DNA of 64,000 nt, taken from assembly GCF_001423405.1 (NCBI RefSeq), contig NZ_LMNS01000039.1, forward strand, positions 62,001-126,000, given 5' to 3'. This stretch comes from Methylobacterium sp. Leaf123. Lineage in GTDB: Bacteria; Pseudomonadota; Alphaproteobacteria; Rhizobiales; Beijerinckiaceae. The notes below the pieces were generated by a model that did no database searches, was not told the DNA's origin, and saw only the letters and a program-made list of their open reading frames with translations. Shown here one piece after another: positions 50,601 to 58,910 of this stretch (positions are counted from its first letter, which is position 1; every line of letters starts with the position of its first letter). A program made the translations under genes and the position numbers.

Positions 50601-51737
50601 TCAGCGCAGGCCGCGCCAGTCGAGCCAGTCGAACAGGAAGTCGATATCCTCGGGCGCCACGGAGAAGAACCCCTCCTCCGAGCGTTCCGAGCCGATCACA
50701 TAGCCGCTGGCATGGCCGAGCGTGTGGTCGATCGAGCTTTGCAGGAAGCCAAGTTCGAGCCCATTGTCGCGCAGGGCCACCACGGTGGTGCCAGGGGGCG
50801 CGAACAGCGAGCCGTGCAGCCCCGAACCGTATTCGCCGATGATCGTGCCGGCCGAGCGGAACAGGGCGATCTGTTCGGGCACGCTCAGCCGCTCGGGCCG
50901 GACGGGGGTGAAGCCGCGGGCCACCGCCTTCGCCTCGAACGCCGCCCGCTCCGCGAGGGTGCGCCGGTTGAGCGTGTCGGCATTGTCCGAGCGGGAGATC
51001 AGGAGTTTTTCGCTCCCCTGTTTCTCGCGGCGGCGACCGAGGCGCCAGCGGGGCGGCCAGCGAGAGCCGGGCGCGGCGCGATCGAGAAGGAAGCGGCGGG
51101 CCTGCCGCATCAGCGGCGAGGCGCGGCTGATGAAGCGGAGCGCCGTCGGCACGAGGAGCGAGCGGCAGACGACGAGATCGCGGCTGCGATCGTAGACGAC
51201 GAGCCGATCCTCGCCGATGCCGAGGAGGCCGAGCCAGTCCCGCGCGAAACGCGGCGTGTCGGCGGGCAGGAGGTAGCGCAGCCGCGTGATGTCGTGGCCG
51301 GCCCGGTCGAGCAGGAACAGCTTGGGCAGGAAATCGACCAGCCAATGGCCGTACATCTGGTGGCCCATGCCGGTCAGCAGCACCACCGGCTCCTCGACGG
51401 TGACCCGCCGCAGATCCGGCAGCCGCGCGGCGATGGCGCGGAAATGCCCCTCGAAATTGACGGAGAAGATGTTGAGCTGGGCGGCGTACTGAAACACGCC
51501 GTCGAGGAGCACAACGCCCTCCTCGGTCACCTCCGCCCCCGGCAATTCGTAGAGGCTCGTCCCGAGGACGGTGGTCTGCTCGTGGTAGACGCGCAGCAGT
51601 TTGGGCGTCACCGCGCCGACCAGCAATTCGGGCGGGGGCGCCCAATCCCGGTAGGACAGGCTGAGATCGGTGCAGCGCCCGCGCCCGGCCCCGACGGTCT
51701 CGCGCAGATCGGCCGCGGGAAAGCCCGCGTCTTCCAT
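50601..51737 (-). CDS. Glycosyltransferase family 61 protein
   Basis: A 378-aa GT61 (DUF563) protein. It has HQMYGHWLVDFLPKLFLLDRAG in the middle, KLLISRSDNADTLNRR, and the C-terminal signature IIGEYGSGLHGSLFAPPGTTVV. It probably adds a sugar during envelope polysaccharide synthesis; the acceptor is unknown. It lies between maf (16 bp) and the PPDK regulator (10 bp), so it is inserted in the origin-flanking operon. Confidence 0.88.
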   Translation of the reverse strand: MEDAGFPAADLRETVGAGRGRCTDLSLSYRDWAPPPELLVGAVTPKLLRVYHEQTTVLGTSLYELPGAEVTEEGVVLLDGVFQYAAQLNIFSVNFEGHFRAIAARLPDLRRVTVEEPVVLLTGMGHQMYGHWLVDFLPKLFLLDRAGHDITRLRYLLPADTPRFARDWLGLLGIGEDRLVVYDRSRDLVVCRSLLVPTALRFISRASPLMRQARRFLLDRAAPGSRWPPRWRLGRRREKQGSEKLLISRSDNADTLNRRTLAERAAFEAKAVARGFTPVRPERLSVPEQIALFRSAGTIIGEYGSGLHGSLFAPPGTTVVALRDNGLELGFLQSSIDHTLGHASGYVIGSERSEEGFFSVAPEDIDFLFDWLDWRGLR

Positions 51738-51747
51738 ATCCCCGCCT

Positions 51748-52578
51748 TCAGGTCGCGATGAACTTGAGGCGGTGCTCGCGGTAGAGGTCGAGGATCGCGG
51801 CGGCCGTCTCCTCGATCGAGCGGCGGGTCACGTCGATGGTCGGCCAGCGGTATTTGGCGCAGAGCCGGCGCGAGGCGGCGATCTCGTCGGAGACCGATTG
51901 CCGATCGACATAGGAGGAGTTGTCGTCGGCCTTCAGGCTGAGCAGGCGGTTCTGGCGGATCTGCACGATCCGCTCCGGGCTGGCGATCAGCCCGACGATC
52001 AGCGCCTTCTTCGCCCGCTCGAAGCTCGGCGGCAGCGGCATCGAGGGGACCAGCGGCAGGTTCGCGGTCTTCAGCCCACGGTTCGCGAGATAGATCGAGG
52101 TCGGCGTCTTCGAGGTGCGGCTGACGCCGACCAGCACCACGTCGGCCTCGTCGAGATCGGCCGGCAGGTTGCCGTCGTCATGGGCCAGGGTGAAGTTCAT
52201 CGCGTCGATGCGCTTGAAGTACTCGGCGTTCAGCATGTGCTGGGCGCCCGGCCGCTCGGTCGAAGTCGCACCGAGATAGGAGCGCAGGAGCGCGTGCACC
52301 GGCTGGAGCACGTTGAGCGTCGGCGAGCCGGTCTCGCGGCAGGCCTCCTCCAGGCGCTCGATCAGCTCGTGGCCGACCAGCGTATAGAGCACGAGGCCCG
52401 GCGCCGCCTTGATCTCGGAGATCACCCGTTCGAGCTGCGCGCCCGAGCGCACCAGCGGATAGACGTGCTCGATCGCCGAGATGCCCTCGTACTGCACCGC
52501 TGCGGCGCGCCCGACATTGATCAGGGTCTCGCCGGTGGAATCCGAGACGAGATGAAGATGGAAATAGCTGCGGCTCAT
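51748..52578 (-). CDS. Pyruvate, phosphate dikinase / PEP synthase regulatory protein
   Basis: A 276-aa bifunctional kinase/pyrophosphorylase of the DUF299 family that switches PPDK or PEP synthase by ADP-dependent phosphorylation. It has [20 protein letters not shown] at the N-terminus and the P-loop-like [21 protein letters not shown], then PLVPSMPLP. Length is normal. It is the first gene left of the putative origin, and hemE lies on the other side, as in Caulobacter and rhizobia. Confidence 0.95.
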   Translation of the reverse strand: MSRSYFHLHLVSDSTGETLINVGRAAAVQYEGISAIEHVYPLVRSGAQLERVISEIKAAPGLVLYTLVGHELIERLEEACRETGSPTLNVLQPVHALLRSYLGATSTERPGAQHMLNAEYFKRIDAMNFTLAHDDGNLPADLDEADVVLVGVSRTSKTPTSIYLANRGLKTANLPLVPSMPLPPSFERAKKALIVGLIASPERIVQIRQNRLLSLKADDNSSYVDRQSVSDEIAASRRLCAKYRWPTIDVTRRSIEETAAAILDLYREHRLKFIAT

Positions 52579-53325
52579 CGTCAGCCCGTCTCTGCCGTGA
52601 CGCTCGGTCCGGGGCGGCAGACCGCCCCGAGGGATGCTTAGAGCATTTTCTCGGGCAAGCGCGATGCCGAATTGCCGTCGGCCGTGGCGGAGATCGGTTG
52701 CCGTGCGGCCGGACGGGCGATCATCGCGGTGGCCGGATCGCCTCGCCGACCCTCGCGGATATCGCCGAGGCCCGATCCGTGCCGTGATCGAAAGGCGGAG
52801 CCGAACCGCTCCGGCAGGGCGGCGCAGCGGGTGCTGACGCCCCCGATCCAGCGATATTCGATTGGTTTGTCAGTGATTTAGCGTTCCACCACTGCCACGC
52901 TGTCCCCAGGGCGGGTCCAGGGAGTCGATAAGTGGGGAAAACCAGGCCCGATCCGAGCGCGACGGCGGGTTGCCCCGAAATCCATCGACTCCGCCCTCAA
53001 CACCCCGACCTTGCGCACATGGTGGAGTCGCCCGAATGGGAGAATCCGGGACCGAGGCGGCCATCAGGGCAGACGGGCCCACGCAAGCCTCTGCTGAGCT
53101 TGGCCTATCGTGGACATTAGATCCAATCCATTAAGAGGCGATTAACGCCGTGGCGGTGGGGAGGGCCTGTGGACGCGCTTGCGGCATCACGATCCAACGT
53201 CCAAGAGAAAAAACAGAGATTCTAGAATCTCTCTTTCTTTGAATAGGGCCGGGGTGGGGATGGCGCGGTCGCGATCCCTCCGGTCACCCCCCGAACGGCA
53301 ATCAGGCAGGATACGGGCTTCAGGC
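52579..53325. other. Putative chromosomal replication origin (oriC)
   Basis: 747-bp gene-free gap between the minus-strand PPDK-regulator gene and plus-strand hemE, the position of oriC in Caulobacter and many other alphaproteobacteria. It holds a complete CtrA-type site TTAA-N7-TTAAC (53131-53146) and TCCCCA motifs (Caulobacter W-box type) at 52903-52908 and, reversed, at 52933-52938, 53157-53162 and 53255-53260. It also has GATCCAA twice (53120-53126, 53191-53197), a TGTGGAC near-DnaA box (53168-53174) and an AT-rich palindrome (53215-53232). Perfect TTATCCACA boxes were not found. No ORF or RNA gene is convincing. It also contains the hemE promoter. Confidence 0.7.
53131..53146. promoter_or_regulatory. 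CtrA-type binding site
   Basis: TTAA, seven bases (GAGGCGA), then TTAAC: an exact match to the full CtrA consensus. It lies 180 bp upstream of hemE and inside the putative origin. In Caulobacter, CtrA bound at such sites blocks initiation. Confidence 0.65.
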
Positions 53326-54408
53326 ATGGCGGAGGCAAAGACGGCGGCAACGGTGGCGGAAAGGCCGGTGCTGCGGGTGCTGTCGGGAGAGGCGATCTCC
53401 CCTCCCCCGGCCTGGATGATGCGCCAAGCGGGCCGCTACCTGCCGGAATATCGGGCGACCCGAGCCGAGGCCGGCTCCTTCCTCGATCTGTGCTACAACC
53501 CGGCCTTCGCCACCGAGGTGACGCTCCAGCCGATCCGCCGCTTCGGCTTCGAGGCGTCGATCCTGTTCTCCGACATCCTCGTCATCCCGCACGCGCTGGG
53601 CCAGGACGTGCGCTTCGTCGAAGGTGAGGGGCCGCGCCTCGATGCGCTCGAAGGCCGCGCCCAGTTCGACCGCCTCCGCGAGGCGGGCGATCCGGCGATC
53701 TTCTCGCACCTCGCACCGGTCTTCGAGGCGGTCGAACGCATCCGCGGGGCGCTTCCCCACGAGACCACGCTGCTCGGCTTCTGCGGCGCGCCCTGGACCG
53801 TGGCGAGCTACATGATCGGCGGGCGCGGCACGGTGGATCTCGCCCCGGCCCGGACGCTGGCGGCGGCCGACCCCGCTTTGCTCGACGCGCTGCTCGACCG
53901 GCTCGTCACCGTCCAGACCGAATATCTCGTGCGCCAGCTCCGCGCCGGCGCCGACGTGGTGCAGATCTTCGAGTCGCATGCCGGCGTGCTGCCCGTGTCG
54001 AGCGACGGCGACGCCCTCAAGCGCTTCTCGCTCGGTCCGATCGCGCGGATGGTCCAGGGCATCCGGGCGCAGGTGCCGGATGCCAAGATCATCGTCTTCG
54101 CCAAGGGCTCGGGGCTGGAGGGCCATGCCCGCGTCGTGCCCGAGACCGGCGCGAGTGCCGTCGGCGTCGATTGGGGTGTCGATCTCGCGGCCCTGCGAGC
54201 CCGTGTGCCGGCCTCGACGGTCACCCAGGGCAACCTCCACCCCGAGACCCTGATCGAGGGTGGGCGGGCCCTGGACGCGGCTGTGGATGCCATCCTGGCG
54301 GCGACCGAGGGTCTGCCGCACATCTTCAACCTCGGCCACGGCATCACCCCGCAGACGCCGATCGCCCATGTCGAGCAGATGCTGGCCCGGCTCAGAGGCG
54401 GCCGGTGA
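53326..54408 (+). CDS. hemE: Uroporphyrinogen decarboxylase
   Basis: Decarboxylates uroporphyrinogen III to coproporphyrinogen III. The 360-aa protein has PPAWMMRQAGRYLPEYRATR near residue 30, FSDILVIPHALGQ, the signature GFCGAPWTVASYMIGG, and VDWGVDL. Length is typical. The ATG at 53326 gives the normal N-terminus; open codons upstream extend into the origin and are not used. The stop overlaps the next gene's GTG by four bases. Confidence 0.97.
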   Translation: MAEAKTAATVAERPVLRVLSGEAISPPPAWMMRQAGRYLPEYRATRAEAGSFLDLCYNPAFATEVTLQPIRRFGFEASILFSDILVIPHALGQDVRFVEGEGPRLDALEGRAQFDRLREAGDPAIFSHLAPVFEAVERIRGALPHETTLLGFCGAPWTVASYMIGGRGTVDLAPARTLAAADPALLDALLDRLVTVQTEYLVRQLRAGADVVQIFESHAGVLPVSSDGDALKRFSLGPIARMVQGIRAQVPDAKIIVFAKGSGLEGHARVVPETGASAVGVDWGVDLAALRARVPASTVTQGNLHPETLIEGGRALDAAVDAILAATEGLPHIFNLGHGITPQTPIAHVEQMLARLRGGR

Positions 54409-54854
54409 CGCGCATTCGCGTCGCGGCCTTGGCTCTGACGCGCCGGGACGAGACCGGCGAGGCGTTGCTGCTGGTGCGCAAGCGCGGCAGCCGCCGCTTC
54501 ATGCTCCCCGGCGGCAAGTTCGAGGCGGATGAGACCGACGCCGCCTGTCTTGCCCGCGAAATCCGGGAGGAACTCGCTCTCGCCTTCGACCCCGGCACGG
54601 CTGTGCGGCTGGGCCGGTTCGAGGCGCAAGCCGCCAACGAGCCCGGCCACATCGTCGAAGCGACCGTCTATCGGCAGGACGCCGCACCCGGCCTGAACCC
54701 TGTCTGCGGTGCGGAGATCGAAGAGATCCGCTGGCTCGCGCTCACCGGCGGAACGGACGAGGCCGCTTTGCCGCTCGCGCCGCTTCTGACCGGACCCTTC
54801 CTGGCGCGCCTGCGCGCCGCATCCCCCACACGGAGTGCCTCACCCGGTGCTTGA
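54405..54854 (+). CDS. Nudix hydrolase
   Basis: A 149-aa protein with a Nudix box GGKFEADETDAACLAREIRE followed by ELALAF. The glycine that usually follows the EE pair is Ala here. The N-terminus (RIRVAALALTRRDETGEALLLVRKRGSRRFMLPGG) is MutT-like. It starts with a GTG overlapping the hemE stop. Its end overlaps the hemJ start by 20 bp. The substrate is unknown. Confidence 0.85.
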   Translation: MTRIRVAALALTRRDETGEALLLVRKRGSRRFMLPGGKFEADETDAACLAREIREELALAFDPGTAVRLGRFEAQAANEPGHIVEATVYRQDAAPGLNPVCGAEIEEIRWLALTGGTDEAALPLAPLLTGPFLARLRAASPTRSASPGA

Positions 54855-55287
54855 GACCCTGTACCCCTGGATCAAGGCCTTCCACGTCATCGCGGTGATC
54901 GCCTGGATGGCGGCGATGCTCTACCTGCCGCGCCTGTTCGTCTATCACGCGGCGTTGCCGGCCGGTTCGCGGGTGCAATCCGAGACCTTCAAGGTCATGG
55001 AGCGGCGCCTGCTCAAGGCGATCATGACGCCGGCCATGATCGTCACCTGGATCCTCGGCCTGTGGCTCGCGTGGCAGAGCGGCTACTACGCCGCGCCCTG
55101 GCTCCAGGCGAAGTTCGCCCTGGTGCTGGCGATGAGCGGCGTGCACGGCTTCCTCTCCCGCGCGGTCAAGGACTTCGCCGCCGACCGCAACACGCGGAGC
55201 CAGCGCTTCTACCGGGTCATCAACGAGGTGCCGACGCTGCTGATGATCGGCATCGTCATCCTCGCGATCGTGAAGCCCTGGGGCTGA
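54835..55287 (+). CDS. hemJ: Protoporphyrinogen oxidase HemJ
   Basis: Oxidises protoporphyrinogen IX; it replaces HemY/HemG in many alphaproteobacteria. The 150-aa integral membrane protein has four hydrophobic segments, the conserved His in KAFHVIAVIAWMAAMLYLPR, VYHA, MTPAMIVTWILGLWLAWQ and FYRVINEVPTLLMIGIVILAI. It starts with GTG at 54835 (a GTG at 54847 is possible). Grouping with hemE in one operon supports the assignment. Confidence 0.9.
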   Translation: MPHPVLETLYPWIKAFHVIAVIAWMAAMLYLPRLFVYHAALPAGSRVQSETFKVMERRLLKAIMTPAMIVTWILGLWLAWQSGYYAAPWLQAKFALVLAMSGVHGFLSRAVKDFAADRNTRSQRFYRVINEVPTLLMIGIVILAIVKPWG

Positions 55288-55373
55288 TTCTTTTTGGCCG
55301 GGCGCGGCACCGGGGCGGGCGCCATCCGTTGGAAGGGCAAAGCGTGGCCGTTGCCCGCGATGGAGCCTTGCCG

Positions 55374-55715
55374 ATGCGTCTCCCGTTCCTCGCCCTCGCT
55401 GTGAGCCTCGCCGCGGTCTCCCCCGCGGCGGCGGCGAGCTTCGCCTGCGCCAAGGCCGAGACGCCGGACGAGAAGACGATCTGCGACACCCGCAGCCTCA
55501 ACGACCTCGATGTCGAGATGGCGGTGCGCTTCGACATCCTCAAAGACCTGCTGCCGATGGGCAACCGCACCAAGATGCAGGACGATCAGGAGGCCTGGCT
55601 CAAGGATCGCCGCGCCTGCGGCACCGACGTCGCCTGTCTGAATGCGGCCTACGAGAGCCGGCTCAAGGTGCTGCGGGGCGTGCTGTCGGAGTTCGCCAAG
55701 CAGGGCGGGCAGTAG
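55374..55715 (+). CDS. LprI-like exported protein (DUF1311)
   Basis: A 113-aa protein with a signal peptide (MRLPFLALAVSLAAVSPAAAA). The mature part has the DUF1311/LprI pattern: four cysteines in FACAKAETPDEKTICD and RACGTDVACLNAAYESRL, with a helical WLKDRR segment. LprI-type proteins inhibit lysozyme in some bacteria. Here the role is inferred only from fold and export. It lies 86 bp after hemJ. Confidence 0.8.
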   Translation: MRLPFLALAVSLAAVSPAAAASFACAKAETPDEKTICDTRSLNDLDVEMAVRFDILKDLLPMGNRTKMQDDQEAWLKDRRACGTDVACLNAAYESRLKVLRGVLSEFAKQGGQ

Positions 55716-55743
55716 GGGCCGAGCCGACTGTCCCACCAAACCC

Positions 55744-55840
55744 CCTCATCCTGAGGTGCGCAGCGGCCTCGAAGGATCCTCCAGCCCATCGCGCGGGATC
55801 TGGAGGATCCTTCGAGGCCGCTGCGCACCTCAGGATGAGG
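55744..55840. repeat. Long inverted repeat with 41-bp arms
   Basis: A 41-base arm at 55744-55784, beginning CCTCATCCTGAGG, is repeated perfectly inverted at 55800-55840 around a 15-base loop. The arms also hold small palindromes such as CCTCATCCTGAGG-type and GGATCC centres. It sits in the convergent gap between the LprI-like gene and hisG and could terminate both. It resembles the dispersed palindromic elements of Rhizobiales. Confidence 0.85.
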
Positions 55841-55864
55841 TTGTGGACCGGAGGGGCCGGCCTC

Positions 55865-56842
55865 TCACAACCGCGCCAGCAGCCGTTCCGCCAGCGGGTT
55901 CTCCGCCGCGAAGGCGTAGTCGATCCGCCGCACGGTGACGGACCGCGCTCCGGCTTGAACCAGGGCGTCGGAGAGGTCGAACACCGCGTCCACGGGGCAG
56001 CGCATCACGATCTCGCCGTCGGCGCCGCGCGGGGCGCCGTAGGGCAGCTCGGCCTCGTGCAGGCCGGCGATGGTCGCCAGATCGATCTCGCCGGATTCGG
56101 GTAGCCCCGCGCGCACCTCGCGGCTGGTGCGGGCGCGCTCCTCCGCCGCGATCCGGCCGAGCACGGTGCGCAAGGCGGACCGCGCCGTCTCGCCCCAGGG
56201 GGCTTTGAGCGAGGCGACGAGGTTGGCCTCCGAGCGCAGCATCACCCCGTCATCGAGAATCTTCAGCGCGTTGGCCGCGAGCGTGGTGCCGGTGGTGGTG
56301 ATATCGACGATGATCTCCGCCGAGCCTGCCGCCGGGGCGCCCTCGGTGGCGCCCAAGCTCTCGACGATGCGGTAATCGGCGATGCCGGCCTCGGCGAAGA
56401 AGCGGCGGGTCAGGTTCACGTATTTCGTGGCGATGCGCATCCGCCGGCCCTGGCGCAGGCGCATTTCGCTGGCGACCTCGTCGAGGTCGCTCATGGCGCG
56501 CACGTCGATCCAGGCCTGCGGCACCGCCACGACCACGCTGGCATGGCCGAAGCCGAGCGGCGTCAGGAGTTCGACGCTCGCGGCCGGATCGGGCAGCATC
56601 TCGCGGATCAGGTCCTCGCCGGTCACGCCGAGATGGGCGGCGCCGCTGGCGAGCTGGCCGGCGATCTCGGAGGCCGAGAGGTAGCGCACCTCGACGCCGG
56701 GCAGCCCGGCGAGCGTGCCGCGATACTCACGGGCGCCCGCCTTCTGCACCAGCTTGAGGCCGGCGCGGGAGAAGAAGGCGCTGGCATTCTCCTGAAGCCG
56801 GCCCTTCGAGGGGACGGCGAGAACGAGGGGCGAATCGGTCAC
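55865..56842 (-). CDS. hisG: ATP phosphoribosyltransferase catalytic subunit
   Basis: First enzyme of histidine synthesis. The 325-aa protein has VLAVPSKGRLQENASAFFSR at the N-terminus, LGVTGEDLIREM, RIATKYVNLTRRFF and the signature IIVDITTTGTTLAAN. It is longer than the usual short HisG (about 210-230 aa) and carries about 95 further residues (SGEIDLATIAGLHEAELPYG onward), yet a HisZ partner is adjacent. The start is a GTG at 56842 overlapping the hisZ stop (GTGA). Confidence 0.95.
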   Translation of the reverse strand: MTDSPLVLAVPSKGRLQENASAFFSRAGLKLVQKAGAREYRGTLAGLPGVEVRYLSASEIAGQLASGAAHLGVTGEDLIREMLPDPAASVELLTPLGFGHASVVVAVPQAWIDVRAMSDLDEVASEMRLRQGRRMRIATKYVNLTRRFFAEAGIADYRIVESLGATEGAPAAGSAEIIVDITTTGTTLAANALKILDDGVMLRSEANLVASLKAPWGETARSALRTVLGRIAAEERARTSREVRAGLPESGEIDLATIAGLHEAELPYGAPRGADGEIVMRCPVDAVFDLSDALVQAGARSVTVRRIDYAFAAENPLAERLLARL

Positions 56843-58002
56843 GCGACAACTCCTTCGCTTCCGCCCGTGCTGTCTTCGGTGCAGCGCGACAGCCAGAAGG
56901 CGCAGCCCACCGCCGGCAGCGGCACCGGACTGCCGAGCTGCTGCAGGAGCCCGTCATAGCGCCCGCCGCCGACCAGGGTCGGGCCACCCTGCGGACCCGT
57001 CACCTCGAAGATGAAGCCGGTGTAATAGTCGAGGTTGCGCGCGAACCCGCCGTTGAACCGGAAGCGCTCGACCGGCAGACCCCGCGCGGCCATGAAGCCG
57101 GTGCGCTCCTCGAACAGGGCGAGCGCCGCCTCCAGCCCGTCATGGGTCAGGCCCGCCTCGCGCGCCAGCGCCCGCACCGCGGCCACCGCCGCATCGGGAT
57201 CGCCGGAGATGGCGCAGTAGCGCTCGATCAGTTCGCGGTTCGTCGTGTTGAGGCCGGCGCCCCCATGCGCCTGCGCCGAAGCCTTGGCGAGGAAGCGCTC
57301 GGCGATGGCCCCGGCGCTGCGCCCGCCCACCTGCGAGATGCCGGCGATCGACAGCACGTCTTCCACGAAGGCGCGTACGGCGCCCGCATCCTGGCCCTGG
57401 ATCGCGGCGAGCAGACCGGCATGGCGGTCCTCGGCCTGCACGGTGTTGGCGACCTCGTCGAGGGAGCGCCCGGCGGCGATGGCCCGCAGGGTCCGGCGCT
57501 TGGCCACCGGCGGCACGTGGAGCGCGTCGAGGAAGGCGTGGGTCAGGCCCATATCGCCGAGCCGCACGGTGACATCGGCGCGCCCGAGCAGGGCGAGCCC
57601 CTCGAAGGCGAGCCCCAGCACCTCGGCATCCGCCGCCGGGGTGTCGGTGCGCCCGATCGACTCGATGCCGCCCTGGACGAACTCGTCGGGCTCGCCGGCC
57701 ACGAGGCGGAAGACCGGGCCGAGATAGCTGTAATCGGCGCTCTCGTCGGGCCGGGTCGCCTGATGCAGGCGGCAGACGGGAATGGTGAATTCCGGCCGCA
57801 GGCACAGCTCGGCCCCGTTCGCATCCTGCGTCACGAAGATGCGCCGCCGGATGTCCTCGCCCGACAATTCGAGGAACGGCTCCACCGGCTGCAGCACGGG
57901 GGGCGATGCGGGCACGTATCCGCAGGCGGAAAAATGCGCCGACAGTCGCACATGGCGCAACGCCTCCGCGCCGCTCGGGCCGCCTGCCTCCGGTCTCGTC
58001 AT
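56839..58002 (-). CDS. hisZ: ATP phosphoribosyltransferase regulatory subunit HisZ
   Basis: A histidyl-tRNA-synthetase-like regulatory subunit that activates and feedback-controls HisG. The 387-aa protein has the class II aaRS core (QPVEPFLELSGEDIRRRIFV, LCLRPEFTIPVCRLH, and the late motif YYTGFIFEVTGPQGGPTLVGGGRYDGLL, given here in parts). It lacks the anticodon domain. It overlaps hisG by four bases. Length fits HisZ. Confidence 0.93.
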   Translation of the reverse strand: MTRPEAGGPSGAEALRHVRLSAHFSACGYVPASPPVLQPVEPFLELSGEDIRRRIFVTQDANGAELCLRPEFTIPVCRLHQATRPDESADYSYLGPVFRLVAGEPDEFVQGGIESIGRTDTPAADAEVLGLAFEGLALLGRADVTVRLGDMGLTHAFLDALHVPPVAKRRTLRAIAAGRSLDEVANTVQAEDRHAGLLAAIQGQDAGAVRAFVEDVLSIAGISQVGGRSAGAIAERFLAKASAQAHGGAGLNTTNRELIERYCAISGDPDAAVAAVRALAREAGLTHDGLEAALALFEERTGFMAARGLPVERFRFNGGFARNLDYYTGFIFEVTGPQGGPTLVGGGRYDGLLQQLGSPVPLPAVGCAFWLSRCTEDSTGGSEGVVA

Positions 58003-58213
58003 CGTCTCGGATCCAGCTTGATTTCGGCCCCCATAGCAATCGCGTTCCCGATTGGCGACCGTGCTGAGGGATTTCCGGGCGAATCGGACTGCGTAAGCGC
58101 TCTGGATCGGAAAGATTTTCCGTCGAACGATCCGGTTTCACCGCCCTCATCGCGAGCGGATGCCATGCGATCCGTCCGCGTGACTTTGCCGGGAAACCGC
58201 ACTCTCGCGTGCG

Positions 58214-58852
58214 TCAGCCGACGACCGGCGGGGTCCAGCGCCGCAGCGGGGTTTCGGCCTCGTAGGGCAGCGGCGACGGATAGGTGAGGAACTCCACCAG
58301 CGCCCCGAACGGCGCGCGGGCGTAGCAGAAGCGGTTGCCGCTCCCCTGCTCGCTGGACGGCATGTCCTGCGGGCGGCTCAGAGCCGTTCCGCCCGCCGCC
58401 TCGAACCGGCGCAGGGCCGCATCGAGGTCGTCGGAATAGACGGCGATGTGCTGCCATCCGAGATCGCTGGCACGGGCCGGCGCCCGCTGATCGGGGGCCT
58501 CGATCTGGAACAGCTCGATCCCCGGCCCGTGGCCGAGCCGCAGCATCCGGATCGCGGTGATGCGCGCGCCGTTGGCGAGGTCGAGCCGCCGCTCGGCGTC
58601 CGGCCCTTCTTGCGGCGCGTCGCCCTTCTTCAGCGTCTCGTAGATCAGCTTGGCACCGAGGCCCTTGCGCAGGAATTCGGTGGCCGCCTCGATATCGTGG
58701 ACCGCGAGCCCGACATGGTCGATGCCGCGAATCGGCCGGCCGCTCGGGCGCCCCGCACCCGCATCGTCGTCCGCGAGGCTGCGGCCCGGCATCTGCGTCG
58801 CGAGTGCCGAGCCTGCGAAGAGACCGCTCAGGATCAGCCGTCGTCCGATCAT
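58214..58852 (-). CDS. Exported VOC-family (glyoxalase/dioxygenase fold) protein
   Basis: A 212-aa protein. The N-terminus (MIGRRLILSGLFAGSALATQ) resembles a short Tat or Sec signal. The mature part is a VOC fold with paired betaalphabetabetabeta modules: GIDHVGLAVHDIEAATEFL, GPGIELFQIEAP, GWQHIAVYSDDLDAALRRF and GALVEFLTYPS. The His, Glu, His and Glu that would bind a metal are all present. The reaction is unknown. It lies 58 bp downstream of the HAD hydrolase gene on the same strand. Confidence 0.82.
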   Translation of the reverse strand: MIGRRLILSGLFAGSALATQMPGRSLADDDAGAGRPSGRPIRGIDHVGLAVHDIEAATEFLRKGLGAKLIYETLKKGDAPQEGPDAERRLDLANGARITAIRMLRLGHGPGIELFQIEAPDQRAPARASDLGWQHIAVYSDDLDAALRRFEAAGGTALSRPQDMPSSEQGSGNRFCYARAPFGALVEFLTYPSPLPYEAETPLRRWTPPVVG

Positions 58853-58910
58853 CGTCCTGCCGCCAAATGTTGCGTCGCAACAATGGGTGGATCGCCGGAC
58901 GGTTCCCGCG

